From contig CAUYUJ010019928.1 of the NCBI GenBank assembly GCA_963575745.1, forward strand, positions 1-25,000: DNA of 25,000 nucleotides, in the 5' to 3' direction. This document shows, piece by piece, positions 6,635 to 15,149 of the stretch (positions are counted from its first letter, which is position 1; the number at the start of each line of letters is the position of its first letter). A program made the translations under genes and the position numbers. The notes below the pieces were generated by a model. The model saw only the letters and a program-made list of their open reading frames with translations. It ran no database searches and was not told where the DNA came from. Origin of the DNA: Prorocentrum cordatum (Eukaryota; Sar; Dinophyceae; Prorocentrales; Prorocentraceae).

Positions 6635-9406
6635 CTACCCGCGCCAGTCGCGACACACGCGAAGCGGGTGGGAGGCCAAAGGAACACGAGACGAGAACGT
6701 CGAGCTCCAGTCTTCGCAGCACGTGGCCCGCGCACGGAGGAGGCGCTGAAGCCGCCCTTGAAAACGTGAAACCGACGTTGCGCTGATAACAAAATCTGGC
6801 AAAAGGTTGTACACACGTGTAGCTCCGATGGCTGAGTGCAACAAATAATCCGGCGAGTCGAACGCGGGTTCTACCAAGTGCCGTCGGTGCCGTCTGGGGG
6901 CCCGGGGAGGAGGAGGGGAGGGAGCGAGGCGGAAGAAGCGGGAAAAGCAGAGAGGGCCGAGTCCCAACACTGTCCTGTGGATCACGCCGAGAATACTGAT
7001 ATCCCGCCTTGTACATAAAGGAGCCAGATTAAAATACAACAACGCATTAATGGCAGAAATGCCAAGCGAATTCAAGAATCGCGTTTGGAGAGCGTCGAGA
7101 GGGGCCAACACCGACGACGACGCGTGGCTCACTGCGCTTGTGCGGTATTCAATGTATGACAGAATGTGCGCCTTAAACAGACCAACAAGTTCGGCATCAT
7201 TATAAAACCGGCGGGTTCTGAGGAGGCTGTACAGACGCCAAGAAGCTCCGGACACGCATTTGTCTATGGCCTCTGCCATGACAAGTTTCGTGTCGAAGTG
7301 AATGCCGAGAAGCTTAAAACCGTCGCCGGCAGGGCGGGAGCGCGACAAAATGTGCAAGCTCTCCTTAGTAGCATCGAACCTGACACGATTGGCCTTGCCC
7401 CAATCATGCAATGACGATTGGCAGAGACGCGCAAGGTCAAAGGCTTCGTCGTTTGTAAGAGCCGGATCGACAGCCTTCCAGGCATTAAGATCATCTGCGT
7501 AAATGACCTCTTCAAAACCAACTGAGCGCGTGGCAAGATAAGAATCGGAGAAAAACGTGTTCCACATAGGTGGACCGAAATACGTGCCTTGAAATACCAT
7601 GTCTTGCATGATAAAAGGCGGGGACTCTTGTCCGCCCACCACAACTCGCGCAGACCGGGGGCGGAGCCAGCTTCTCATGAGATCGACAAGTTTTCTCTGG
7701 ACGCCGAACGACCAGAATTTTTCGCACAATCGACTGCGCTCTACGTGGTCAAAGGCGCCAGATACATCAGAGCAGTAGAGGGCGACCCGGAAGGAGCGGG
7801 AGAAGGAGAGGAGCCAAGAGAGGACGAGGAAAAGAAGAGCATCCCGGGCACCGTGCTGCTGGCGGTACGCGAACTGGTGCGGCCCGAAAGCACAAATTCG
7901 TTCCAGACGTGGAATGAATAACGCGCCGATAATGCGCTCCACGACTTTAGAAAGTTGCGCAGTGAGATGAATGCCACGATAGTTGTCCGCGTCTGCTGTC
8001 GTGTTCTTTTTGTGCAGCGGAAACAACCAATGGCAACACCAAAAAGAAGGCCATCTCGAGTGTGCCACAATCGATCTGGCTAGTAAGCAGACAGGCAAGG
8101 CCAGCTCTCGGGAACAAATCTTCAGCACCCTGGCAGGTAAAAGATCAGGACCCGTGCCGCTGTCAGCGCGGAGTGTGGCTAAGGCATCTCTCGCGGTGCG
8201 GACCCGAAGACGAAGAAAACCGTCCGGCTCCTCTGGCACAGTGGCAATCGACAGATCTGAAAATTCATTAAAAACTGGGTCTGGCAAACGCCATTTACTA
8301 GAGAAGCTACGTGCAAATTCTACTGCTTTGTCTCGGCTCTCGACAGCCCAGGACCCGTCTGATCTCTTCAAAGGGGACGAAGAAGGTTTGACAACGCGGC
8401 TCATAATCGAATTAGAAAGCTTCCACCACAATTTACAACCACGACGGACGCTGCGTAGCTGAGCGCGCGTGCGCTCTATAAAATCATTGTGGGCTTCTAA
8501 CAAACCGGCACTGCAGCGCAAGCACGCTGCAGGAAAGAACTCCGTGCCTGAAGCCGCGGATTTTTCTTCCACGAGCTGGAGACACCTGTCGGTGAGCCAA
8601 GGGTGGGAAGAGCGGGGGAAGGAGGAAGAAGAAGGGATCGACTCAGCCATTAAATCCAAAATCACGTATGTTAAAAGCTTCGCAGAAATGTCAGGATTAT
8701 AATTTGAGATCCACTGCCAATCCAGAGAGCGCAACCGGGCTTTCAAAAGAGCCCAATTAGCTTGACTAAACATCCATATCTTTCTCGGAAGGCGCTCGAA
8801 GGAGAGAGGAGGGATCGAAAGTCTCAAAGACAAAGCGCGATGATCTGCTATTTCGCTAATTACCTCGACTGTTAAGATATCTGGTAAATCTGTCAACACG
8901 AGATCCAAAAGATAAGGTCCCCGAGTGGGGCGGCGCACACGCTGCTTTAACCCATGATCCTGGGCAAATTTCTTCAAATGGATTCCCTCTGGCGTTGTTG
9001 AATGGCTGTGACAAAGCCACGGGATATGATGCACATTAAAATCTCCTGTGATAATTGTCCCTACGGTCTGGCGCTGGAGATTTTCCCATTCAGCCTGGAG
9101 CACATCGATTGAAGCGATCTCGCCGTAGCGCGGCCGTCGGTACATGCACCCTATCAGGATTGGGCCGGCATTGCAGTGCACCAAAATCCATGCAAGCTCA
9201 GCTGCGGAAGAAACAAGGAGGCGAGTGGAGGCAGGAACAAGCGAATCAACCACAAAAATGGCTACTCCCCCGGACTGGTGGGAACTGTCGTTGCGAGCAA
9301 TTAATGTGTATCCGTCTAAACTGGGATGCGGCACAGAGTCATTCAGCCAAGTCTCCGTTAAACAAACGACATGAGGCAAGGAAGGGAAAAGACAAAGTCG
9401 TGCAGA
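6635..9406 (-). CDS. LINE ORF2: endonuclease (partial) and reverse transcriptase
   Basis: An uninterrupted LINE-derived frame of about 923 codons ending in TAG at 6637-6635. The open frame extends to 9697, but the first 97 codons there are flanking DNA antisense to a copia remnant. Residue numbers below count from 9697. Endonuclease part: TETWLND (114-120), GDFNVHHIPW (218-227), DLVLTD (265-270), ADHRAL (284-289). Reverse transcriptase: DADNYRGIHLT (569-579), DVSGAFD (644-650), FQGTYFGPPMWN (702-713) and the catalytic YADD (733-736). The C-terminal region (TRRDISILGVIHR, YNLLPDFV) resembles dinoflagellate LINEs known to me. It would prime and copy element RNA at a nicked target. The first endonuclease motif is missing, so full activity is unlikely. 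No AUG exists at the LINE boundary. Confidence 0.9.
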   Translation of the reverse strand, partial: SARLCLFPSLPHVVCLTETWLNDSVPHPSLDGYTLIARNDSSHQSGGVAIFVVDSLVPASTRLLVSSAAELAWILVHCNAGPILIGCMYRRPRYGEIASIDVLQAEWENLQRQTVGTIITGDFNVHHIPWLCHSHSTTPEGIHLKKFAQDHGLKQRVRRPTRGPYLLDLVLTDLPDILTVEVISEIADHRALSLRLSIPPLSFERLPRKIWMFSQANWALLKARLRSLDWQWISNYNPDISAKLLTYVILDLMAESIPSSSSFPRSSHPWLTDRCLQLVEEKSAASGTEFFPAACLRCSAGLLEAHNDFIERTRAQLRSVRRGCKLWWKLSNSIMSRVVKPSSSPLKRSDGSWAVESRDKAVEFARSFSSKWRLPDPVFNEFSDLSIATVPEEPDGFLRLRVRTARDALATLRADSGTGPDLLPARVLKICSRELALPVCLLARSIVAHSRWPSFWCCHWLFPLHKKNTTADADNYRGIHLTAQLSKVVERIIGALFIPRLERICAFGPHQFAYRQQHGARDALLFLVLSWLLSFSRSFRVALYCSDVSGAFDHVERSRLCEKFWSFGVQRKLVDLMRSWLRPRSARVVVGGQESPPFIMQDMVFQGTYFGPPMWNTFFSDSYLATRSVGFEEVIYADDLNAWKAVDPALTNDEAFDLARLCQSSLHDWGKANRVRFDATKESLHILSRSRPAGDGFKLLGIHFDTKLVMAEAIDKCVSGASWRLYSLLRTRRFYNDAELVGLFKAHILSYIEYRTSAVSHASSSVLAPLDALQTRFLNSLGISAINALLYFNLAPLCTRRDISILGVIHRTVLGLGPLCFSRFFRLAPSPPPPRAPRRHRRHLVEPAFDSPDYLLHSAIGATRVYNLLPDFVISATSVSRFQGRLQRLLRARATCCEDWSSTFSSRVPLASHPLRVCRDWRG

Positions 9407-9571
9407 ACGCTGGAGATCGCAGACCCTGTATTGCCGCGGGCGTGCCTCTCTGTCCACTCTGTCCACAAGTAGATCAATCAACTCTGTCCACTTGTCACTT
9501 GTGCACCCTGAGCTGGTCGGCACCCCTCCAGACAAAGAGAGTATCGCATTTGTCAGTGCAATGTTTGTTAG

Positions 9572-10265
9572 CCCACGGGGGTTTTGGCATTGGCGACCCT
9601 TGCGGAGTTCTGGGTCATGGTGCACGTTGTCCCTCTGCAGCGGATCCAGGAACCTACGAACATCCAAATGAAAAGACTGAGCGCAATTTCTCGACAACTG
9701 CTGGAAGAACCTGCAAACATTTCGTGGATGGCCATGACCCCCGACGGCTCAATATATCTGCTCAACGACTCGAAGTATCGGGGACGCACCCGTGAAGAGG
9801 ACGACTAGACCGATAGATACGGCCTTCGAGGCTGTTGTCTCCCGCGTCGTGGGAACAGATAAGGAAGAGGTTGCACATTGTACCGAGGGCCGATGTAAAT
9901 CCCATCGCCTCCAAGCGCGACCCACTTCTGCCGCAGGAGCTGTTGCAGGCCATGGTTTGGACGAGTGTTATCCAGCTTTGATGATTCTTCGCGGGCTCGT
10001 CGAGACTCCCATATGTCTTTCTGAACTCAAACGCCTTGGAAAATCTTGGTGGATAGGAATCTGCGCCCGTGCATTAAGTATTGATGCCGAGTCCGTGTGC
10101 CAGTCGCTGTACAGCAAGGACTTCAAGACGTCAGCCGAGAAGACTCCACTGGGTCACATCAGCTTGTCACGCGAGTTTCTGGACCTCGGTCTCATCAACC
10201 TTGTTCCGTGGTGTGATGCCCGCGATCTGAGCGCGGACGGCCACGCAAAAGGATCAATCAACCGT
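9572..10265 (+). pseudogene. Ty1/copia-type pol C-terminal (RNase H) remnant
   Basis: Two overlapping plus-strand frames carry consecutive parts of one protein. The first (to TAG near 9808) has VVPLQRIQEPTNIQMKRLSA and MAMTPDGSIYLLNDSKYR; the second (from 9792) has CKSHRL, GLDECYPALMILRGL, LSIDAESVCQSLYSKDFKTS, EKTPLGHI, then LVPWCDARDLSADGHAKGSI. The DAES and DARDLSADG blocks match the RNase H region of copia-like elements common in dinoflagellates, by memory of the family. The parts are in different frames, an in-frame stop stands at 9569-9571, and integrase and most of the reverse transcriptase are absent. LINE copy 2 lies immediately upstream and may have inserted into or beside it. Confidence 0.65.
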
Positions 10266-10688
10266 CGCTTACTTCTATTAGTTTTGGTTGGGCACCGCAG
10301 CTACAAATACGAAGTCCAGTCATGTGGTCCTTGTCTTGTTGGCAAGCCTCATGCTGCGGACAGGTGGCCGCGGTGGATGCCCATGCGCCCGACTGGCCCG
10401 AGAAGTCTGGCTGACCGATCCTCGCTTGCAGCCACCTGGTCGCCCAAGAGGGGATCAACCCTCGTCGGCCTGCCGCTGGGCTTTCAAGGCCGGCCCCACC
10501 CGGCTTTGAACTGTATTCCTCAGCTTGCCTGTGCCAGAATTCACTGTGGTGTTGAGCTGCTGGAGCCATGGAAACATGACTCTGGTCCAACACCCCTGCA
10601 GTACGCGCCAGTGCAGCAGTGGTTCGGTGGCTGGATCGGCCAGCTACCGATCCTGTGCATCTTGCTGTGCCCCTTGAGTCCTTCATCT
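10266..10688. other. No recognisable gene
   Basis: The frame of the copia remnant stays open to 10697, but beyond GSINR the translation (for example SCGPCLVGKPHAADRW) shows no family I know. It may be retrotransposon 3' sequence or flanking DNA. Confidence 0.4.
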
Positions 10689-10779
10689 ATACGGTAGCGG
10701 GCAAGCTTCGTTCCCGCCTTCGAGCTTGAAAGTGCGCTCCGAAGGGGGAAATATGATGCTTGCGCGGCCGCTACCGTAT
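10689..10779. repeat. 91-bp imperfect foldback
   Basis: ATACGGTAGCGG...GCAAGC at the left end is the inverse of GCTTGC...CCGCTACCGTAT at the right end, with four extra bases in the right arm. The inner parts also pair (TTCCCGCCTTCG against CGAAGGGGGAA), leaving a loop of about 17 nt around GCTTGAAAGTGCGC. It could be a small foldback element or a hairpin RNA. The right arm runs into an SL-like stretch ending GGCTCAAG at 10788. Confidence 0.65.
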
Positions 10780-10850
10780 TGGCTCAAGGCGGCGCAGCCC
10801 CATTTGCGTGGGCCGCCTGCTTGCGGTGCACTAAATGCGGCGGTGGGATG

Positions 10851-10868
10851 GATAAAAGGCCTTTTATC
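10851..10868. repeat. Perfect 18-bp palindrome
   Basis: GATAAAAGGCCTTTTATC is its own reverse complement. It lies 72 bp right of the foldback. A dimeric protein site is possible, but there is no gene context to support it. Confidence 0.8.
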
Positions 10869-11785
10869 GTCTCCCATCGTCATCCCCTCACTATCCCCCT
10901 TTGCCGCTGCTGCTCGCACTCCATTGGGATGCAAACCACAACCTCGTTTTCTACTGTTCCTGCTGCGCTCCTGGAAGGCATCCTGAAGGGGCCCACAAAG
11001 CCGGAAACATACATTCCCCGTGGGTTTTCGACGGGTGCGGATGTTCTCGCGCTTTCGGGCGCCAGCACTCCCAATACGCCCCCCAAGAAAACTCGGACGC
11101 GGAACATGCAGCTAAGGTAACCCAGAATGGACCCGAACTCGGCCAAGATGGCCCTCAGAACGGTCTCAAACGTCTGGCGCCGCAGCATTGCAGCAATGCT
11201 GCAGTAACTGGGAGGCTCCTGCTGGGTTCCTGGGGGGCACTGTAGAGGGCCCCGAAAACCGAGCACGCGTATTTCGTACATATGTAAAAAAACCATATAG
11301 TGATACGTACAAACATACCATTTTCATTGACCTCGAACACGGGTTGCATACGTCGCGTAGATAACTGACCGCGGCCATCGTCCGGAATGCCCTGACCGTT
11401 CGAAGGACCAGAAGAACTGACAAAAACCAGGAGCTGAGAGGCATACGTTGCGCAATACATCAGGACCACCGTGGTAACAAACATATCATCGAAACAGAAC
11501 CAAGGATTCTGAAGCGCGCCCGAACCGTCTCATGAATTACACATCAAAACATGAATACACATTCAAATCGAGTTGCGGCAACAGTGTCGTCCCCATTCAA
11601 TCTGAGCAAATATCCCACTCTGACGAACATACAAGTCACAATGATGAACATCCTCGGAACTGATCCAGATTGCATTCGCTTCGGTTTACTAAGAACTGCT
11701 AAATCGGTTGGAGAACAAGCGTTGCGTATCAACGGCCGGGTGTAATCAGCGCGAACTGATGCACTCGCCAAATTACCCATGTTAC
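10869..11785. other. No recognisable gene
   Basis: Mixed-composition sequence with short frames on both strands and no family texture. Part of it (11240-11700) is relatively AT-rich. I see no RNA gene or clear repeat. Confidence 0.4.
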
Positions 11786-11787
11786 CG

Positions 11788-11912
11788 TGGCGGCGGCGGC
11801 GGCGGCATGCAGCAGGCGGCGGCGGTCTTCTCGTCCTCGTTCTTGTCCTCGTCCTTGTCGTCATCGTCCTCCTTTTCCTCCTTCTCCTCCTCACTTTCCG
11901 CCGCCTCTTCGC
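11788..11912. repeat. GGC tract followed by TCC/TCG-rich tract
   Basis: Short GGC triplets (11788-11823), then about 85 bp of TCC, TCG and TTC triplets. It resembles the larger TCC/GGA arrays to the right but is more degenerate. Confidence 0.65.
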
Positions 11913-11954
11913 GTTAATGCAGCTCCAGGACGGCATCCAAGCTGGCCTCTGATA

Positions 11955-12660
11955 AGAATGAAAACGCCCAAGATGGACTCCAAGACTGCCAAGATGGCTC
12001 CCACGACTGCCCCAGAGCGCCATGAAGACCTCCAACGCCCCAACACCGCGGCAATGCCGCGGCAACTTCGTCAAACAGTCGCACTCACTCACTGGAGCTT
12101 CGGGGCGCCTCAAATAAAACGCCCCGAAGGGCCCCGAGAAGGCTCAATGGGGCGAACGCCGCGAAGCTTTGCGCGAGATGAAGTTTGAAAGGATTCCGTT
12201 CTTGAGGCCCTGTCCAGCCCTTCATGGCGTGAGTGGCTTGGGGCGCTTCCTCTGCCACCTTCCCTCTCCCCCCTCGGAGAATGCTTTACCCCTCCCCCAT
12301 CTACCTGGGTCAGGACGGGGCGCCCCGCCAAGTGTTGCAGCGTCCAGGATGGCCCAAGATGGCTCTAGATAGCCCCAGGCGGATTCCAATAAGCAAGAAG
12401 ATGATACAAGATCACTCAACATTGCTTCTCAGAAGGTCACAAAAGTTCCACGTCGGCTCCAAGACGGGTCCAAATGCTAACGGGGCCACCCAAGGATGCC
12501 ACAAAGAAGCCCAAATTCTTTACACACGCACGGAGAAATCATTGATTTGTGCCTTCTCGCCTTTTCGCTTCCGATGGGCTTCTGGGGTCTCAAGATGGCT
12601 CCAAGATGGCCCCGAGAGCGCCCTATTAGGGCCCTGATGAGGTCTCCAGAGCGCCCCAAT
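11955..12660. repeat. Scattered CCAAGATGGC-type short repeats
   Basis: The motif CCAAGATGG recurs at about 11968, 11990, 12352 and 12600, often with TCC or GCTCC between copies. The same motif in denser form fills 22.5-23.3 kb. No coding function is apparent. Confidence 0.5.
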
Positions 12661-12743
12661 AACGACTCAGGAAACGACTTTCGGCGCTCACGCGGCGGCG
12701 GTGGCAGGCGGCGGCAAGTGGCGGCGGCTGCCTCAACGTCGTC

Positions 12744-12792
12744 GCGCGCCTCCTCCTCCTCCTCCTCCTCCTCCTCCTCCTCCTTCTCTTCC
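12744..12792. repeat. (TCC)n microsatellite
   Basis: Near-pure TCC triplets on the plus strand, opposite in orientation to the GGA arrays that begin 85 bp to the right. The two could pair as a foldback. Confidence 0.85.
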
Positions 12793-12876
12793 TCCGGCTC
12801 TGCCGCCTCATCGCTTTTCGGCACCGTCCGCCATGTTTGATCTCTGGAACACAAAAGGACAAGGAAGAGGACACGT

Positions 12877-13026
12877 AGGAGGAGGAGGAGGAGGAGGAGG
12901 AGGAGGAGGAGGAGGAGGAGGGAGGAGGAGGAGGAGGAGGAGGAGGAGGAGGAGAGGAGGAGGAGGAGGAGGAGGAGGAGGAGAAAGAGGAGGAGGACGA
13001 GGAGGAGGAGGAGGAGGAGGAGGAGG
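12877..13026. repeat. (GGA)n polypurine array 1
   Basis: About 150 bp of GGA triplets on the plus strand with rare A or C interruptions. All three frames on each strand are open, which makes poly-Gly, poly-Glu and poly-Arg frames that are not genes. Confidence 0.9.
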
Positions 13027-13167
13027 TCAAGCCTCGACCACTCAGAGTTCCTGGCCGCGACGTGGCCCTCGAAGCTCGGAGGGCGCCGGCGGCCTGCCGC
13101 TCTCCGGAGCTGCCCGCTGCCCGGCCTGGGCCCCGGGGCGCCCCCCCGGCGGGCCCAGCCGGGAGCG
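13027..13167. other. GC-rich non-repetitive island between GGA arrays
   Basis: A 140-bp stretch of ordinary complexity, GC-rich, bounded on both sides by GGA arrays. It might be an exon or the core of an insertion, but all frames stay open through it and none gives a recognisable peptide. Confidence 0.35.
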
Positions 13168-13452
13168 GGACCAAAGAGGACCAAGAGGAGGAGGAGGAGG
13201 AGGAGGAGGAGGAGGAGGAGGAGGAGGAGGAGGAGGAGGAGGAGGAGAAGGAGGAGGAGGAGGAGGAGGAGGAGGAGGAGGAGGAGGAGGAGGAGGCGGA
13301 GGAGGAGGAGGAGGAGGAGAAGGAAAGGAGGAGGAGGAGAAAGAAAGGAGGAGGAGAAGGAAAGGAGGAGGAGGAGGAGAAGGAAAAGGAGGAGGAAAGG
13401 AGGAGGAGGAGGAGGAGGAGGAGGAGGAGGAGGAGGAGGAGGAGGAGGAGGA
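13168..13452. repeat. (GGA)n polypurine array 2
   Basis: About 285 bp of GGA with scattered GAA and AAA interruptions around 13319-13390, on the plus strand. Such tracts can form triplex or G-rich structures. Confidence 0.9.
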
Positions 13453-13960
13453 ACACCAGGGGAAGCATGGGGGGAAGAGGGGGGCCACGACGCAGAAGCT
13501 CTGCTGCTTCGTGTTGGCGCATTGATGTGCTTGCAGCTGGCGGTTTCCCCTCGACTGCGGCCCTCGTCCCCAGAAATCAGGCGCCTTGATTTTCTTGATG
13601 CGGGGTCCGCGGAAATCTCGACACCCACTTCCCGGGACCGGATTTTGTCATCCTGATCCGTTCTCGGACGGTCCCAGGGCCTGGCGAGGCCCTCCAGAGG
13701 CCGAAAACGGTGCAACACATACTTCTTGATTTTTTCCCAGTGCGTCGGATCCCTGGGTCGGGGGCCTCTTGCGGCACACGTGGGCGCATGACGAAAATCT
13801 ATCCCTGGGGACAGGGTCGGGACCTCCATGGCCCCAGGTCGAAAAGATCGTGTCGGCGGGTGTCAGGGAGCCTGGGCCCGGGACCGGTGCAGGCAGATGG
13901 TTGGCGTCCCCTGGCGTTCGGTGGCAACTCTTGGGAGCCTCCCATACCCTCTTGTCGGCT
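13453..13960. other. No recognisable gene
   Basis: GC-rich unique-looking sequence with short open frames. The stretch around 13725-13755 (TTTTTTCCCAGTGCGTCGGA) resembles 20868-20885 (TTTTTTCCAATGCGTTGGA), so part of it may be a diverged dispersed repeat. Confidence 0.35.
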
Positions 13961-13964
13961 CTTG

Positions 13965-14010
13965 CGAGTCGACGCTAATCGACGCTAAATCGACGCTCAT
14001 CGACGCTAAA
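13965..14010. repeat. Short tandem repeat of ATCGACGCTAA
   Basis: Four consecutive units of 10-13 bp around TCGACGCTAA/TCGACGCTCA, decaying to the right into TCGGCGCC and CCGACGCTG. Confidence 0.75.
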
Positions 14011-14061
14011 TCGGCGCCCTCTCATCGACTCCCAGACGCAAACCGACGCTGAAAACGGAAT

Positions 14062-14085
14062 TAAAAGGGTATACACAAGGCTCCC
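14062..14085. repeat. 24-bp direct repeat, left copy
   Basis: Begins TAAAAGGGTATACACAAGG and is identical to 14269-14292. The 183 bp between the copies is mainly CT-rich sequence and a TCG microsatellite. The right copy is in the presumed 3' UTR of the exon ending at 14334. Confidence 0.9.
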
Positions 14086-14167
14086 TCCTCCCTCCCCCTC
14101 CTCCTGCCTCCCGCCTCCCGCCTCGCGCCTCCCGTTAGTCGTAAGTCGTCCGTTGTCGGCGTCGATG

Positions 14168-14174
<7 letters not shown>

Positions 14175-14210
<36 letters not shown>
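14175..14210. repeat. (TCG)n microsatellite
   Basis: Twelve uninterrupted TCG triplets on the plus strand, lying between the two 24-bp direct repeats. Confidence 0.9.
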
Positions 14211-14268
14211 GTCAACCACCAGCATCTGGGGCGTCTCGGATCGGCGGCACTGGCCGGAGGCCATTCAA

Positions 14269-14292
14269 TAAAAGGGTATACACAAGGCTCCC
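14269..14292. repeat. 24-bp direct repeat, right copy
   Basis: Identical to 14062-14085. Read on the minus strand it lies about 40 nt beyond the stop codon of the host-gene exon, so it may be transcribed as 3' UTR. The spacing of 207 bp between copies suggests a local duplication later split by microsatellite growth. Confidence 0.9.
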
Positions 14293-14333
14293 ATGATTTG
14301 CTGCCGAACTGGCGGGTGAGAAGTGGCAGCGGC

Positions 14334-14711
14334 TCAGCCCTTGAAGCAGGCGTCGGGCCGGCGCGCGTCCCGGGACACGTGGCCTCTCAGGTCCCACTCG
14401 GCCAGGCGGTCCACGGCCGCCGAGATGGGGGCGACGAGGTGCTCCGAGAAGGACTCCTTGGTGCGCTTCGAGGTGGACAGGTGGTCGTCTGCCACGTCGC
14501 AGGCGACCAGCATCGAGTGAAACCCCTCCAGGATGTCCACCAGCTCGCCCCGCTCCGCGCCCCCTTCGGCGGCGTCCTCGACCTCGTGCACGAGGGAGTA
14601 CGCCGCCAGGCAGAGGGGCCGGAAGATGCGGGAGTCCAGCAGGCACAGGTTCCTGAACAGCAGGCGCCCGATGTCTCGCACGTGCGGCGTGTGGGCCTTG
14701 CTGGTCACCTC
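14334..14711 (-). CDS. Host gene, candidate terminal exon (exon C)
   Basis: A 125-codon exon ending in TGA at 14336-14334. On the coding strand it begins after a pyrimidine tract and CAG (TGCTCCTCCCCCGCAG, then GAGGTGACC), a good 3' splice site. The translation has the texture of a real globular protein, with helical stretches such as LLFRNLCLLDSRIFRPLCLA, VDILEGFHSMLVACDVADD and APISAAVDRLAEWDL. I do not recognise the family and assign no function. Codon phase is 0, matching candidate exon B at 20085-19987. No signal peptide or membrane segment is seen in this part. It could also belong to a separate gene whose upstream exons lie elsewhere. Confidence 0.7.
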   Translation of the reverse strand, partial: EVTSKAHTPHVRDIGRLLFRNLCLLDSRIFRPLCLAAYSLVHEVEDAAEGGAERGELVDILEGFHSMLVACDVADDHLSTSKRTKESFSEHLVAPISAAVDRLAEWDLRGHVSRDARRPDACFKG

Positions 14712-14945
14712 CTGCGGGGGAGGAGCAGAACAGCTTCATGAACATCATGAGGAGAGAAGGAGACGTCCCGTCAAACAGCCTGGGATGAGCTGGTGGCCCC
14801 AGCAGAGCACCATGACAACAACGTTACCAGCGCACGCCAGCTACCCAGAATGCGTCAGAATCTCGTATTTGCCGCTCTGCATAGACATCATTAGCTTTCG
14901 GAGGCCCGCGCGAGTCTCCTGGATCGGCGCTGGATTACCCTCTCT

Positions 14946-14986
14946 GGCGCGCGGAGCGCGCCAAGGGCGGCGCCGGAGGCGCCGCC
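14946..14986. repeat. Two adjacent perfect hairpins with GGA loops
   Basis: GGCGCGC-GGA-GCGCGCC (7-bp stem, 14946-14962) and GGCGGCGCC-GGA-GGCGCCGCC (9-bp stem, 14966-14986) are separated by AAG and followed by AAG. Both have the same loop. This resembles the layout of double-hairpin elements known from organelle genomes, but here it lies in nuclear-type sequence inside the presumed large intron. Confidence 0.85.
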
Positions 14987-15149
14987 AAGGGGGGTTCAGC
15001 GCCGATACGAGAAAGCCGCGCGGAGCTCAGAAAACATCTGCTTGTGCTGCGATTGATATGTTCAAAGAAAACAAATCGGATCTAAAAAATCCCTGGACAC
15101 CCCCCCGGGACAACCCCTCCGGGATGCATTCCATAAGCATCCCAGCATA

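Larger units (their letters stand above)
6264..9406 (-). mobile_element. Non-LTR retrotransposon (LINE), copy 2, 5'-truncated
   Basis: Shares 8373-9406 with 1-1034 of copy 1 at a constant offset of 8372; homology stops abruptly at 9406, inside the endonuclease. It lacks ORF1 and the first endonuclease motif. 5' truncation is usual for LINEs when reverse transcription stops early. From the left: poly(A), a 3' UTR of about 280 bp (C/T-rich on the coding strand), then the ORF2 reverse transcriptase and endonuclease regions. To the right lies a copia remnant. I found no target-site duplication between the flanks ending at 6263 and starting at 9407. Confidence 0.85.

Noticed and set aside
6836-6900. 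Possible tRNA around CGAACGCGGGTTCTA
   Set aside because: No cloverleaf forms, and the stretch is LINE ORF2 coding sequence on the other strand.
12580-12620. Spliced-leader relics in the CCAAGATGGC repeats
   Set aside because: The reverse complement GCCATCTTGG resembles SL GCCATTTTGG over about ten bases only, and the following CTCAAG is missing.
12477-13829. Long Ser/Leu/Arg or Gly/Glu open frames over the GGA arrays
   Set aside because: Pure triplet repeats are open in every frame; flanking residues show no family.
14062-14292. The 24-bp repeats as LTRs or a clear target-site duplication
   Set aside because: Too short for LTRs, and the enclosed 183 bp has no element features, only microsatellites.
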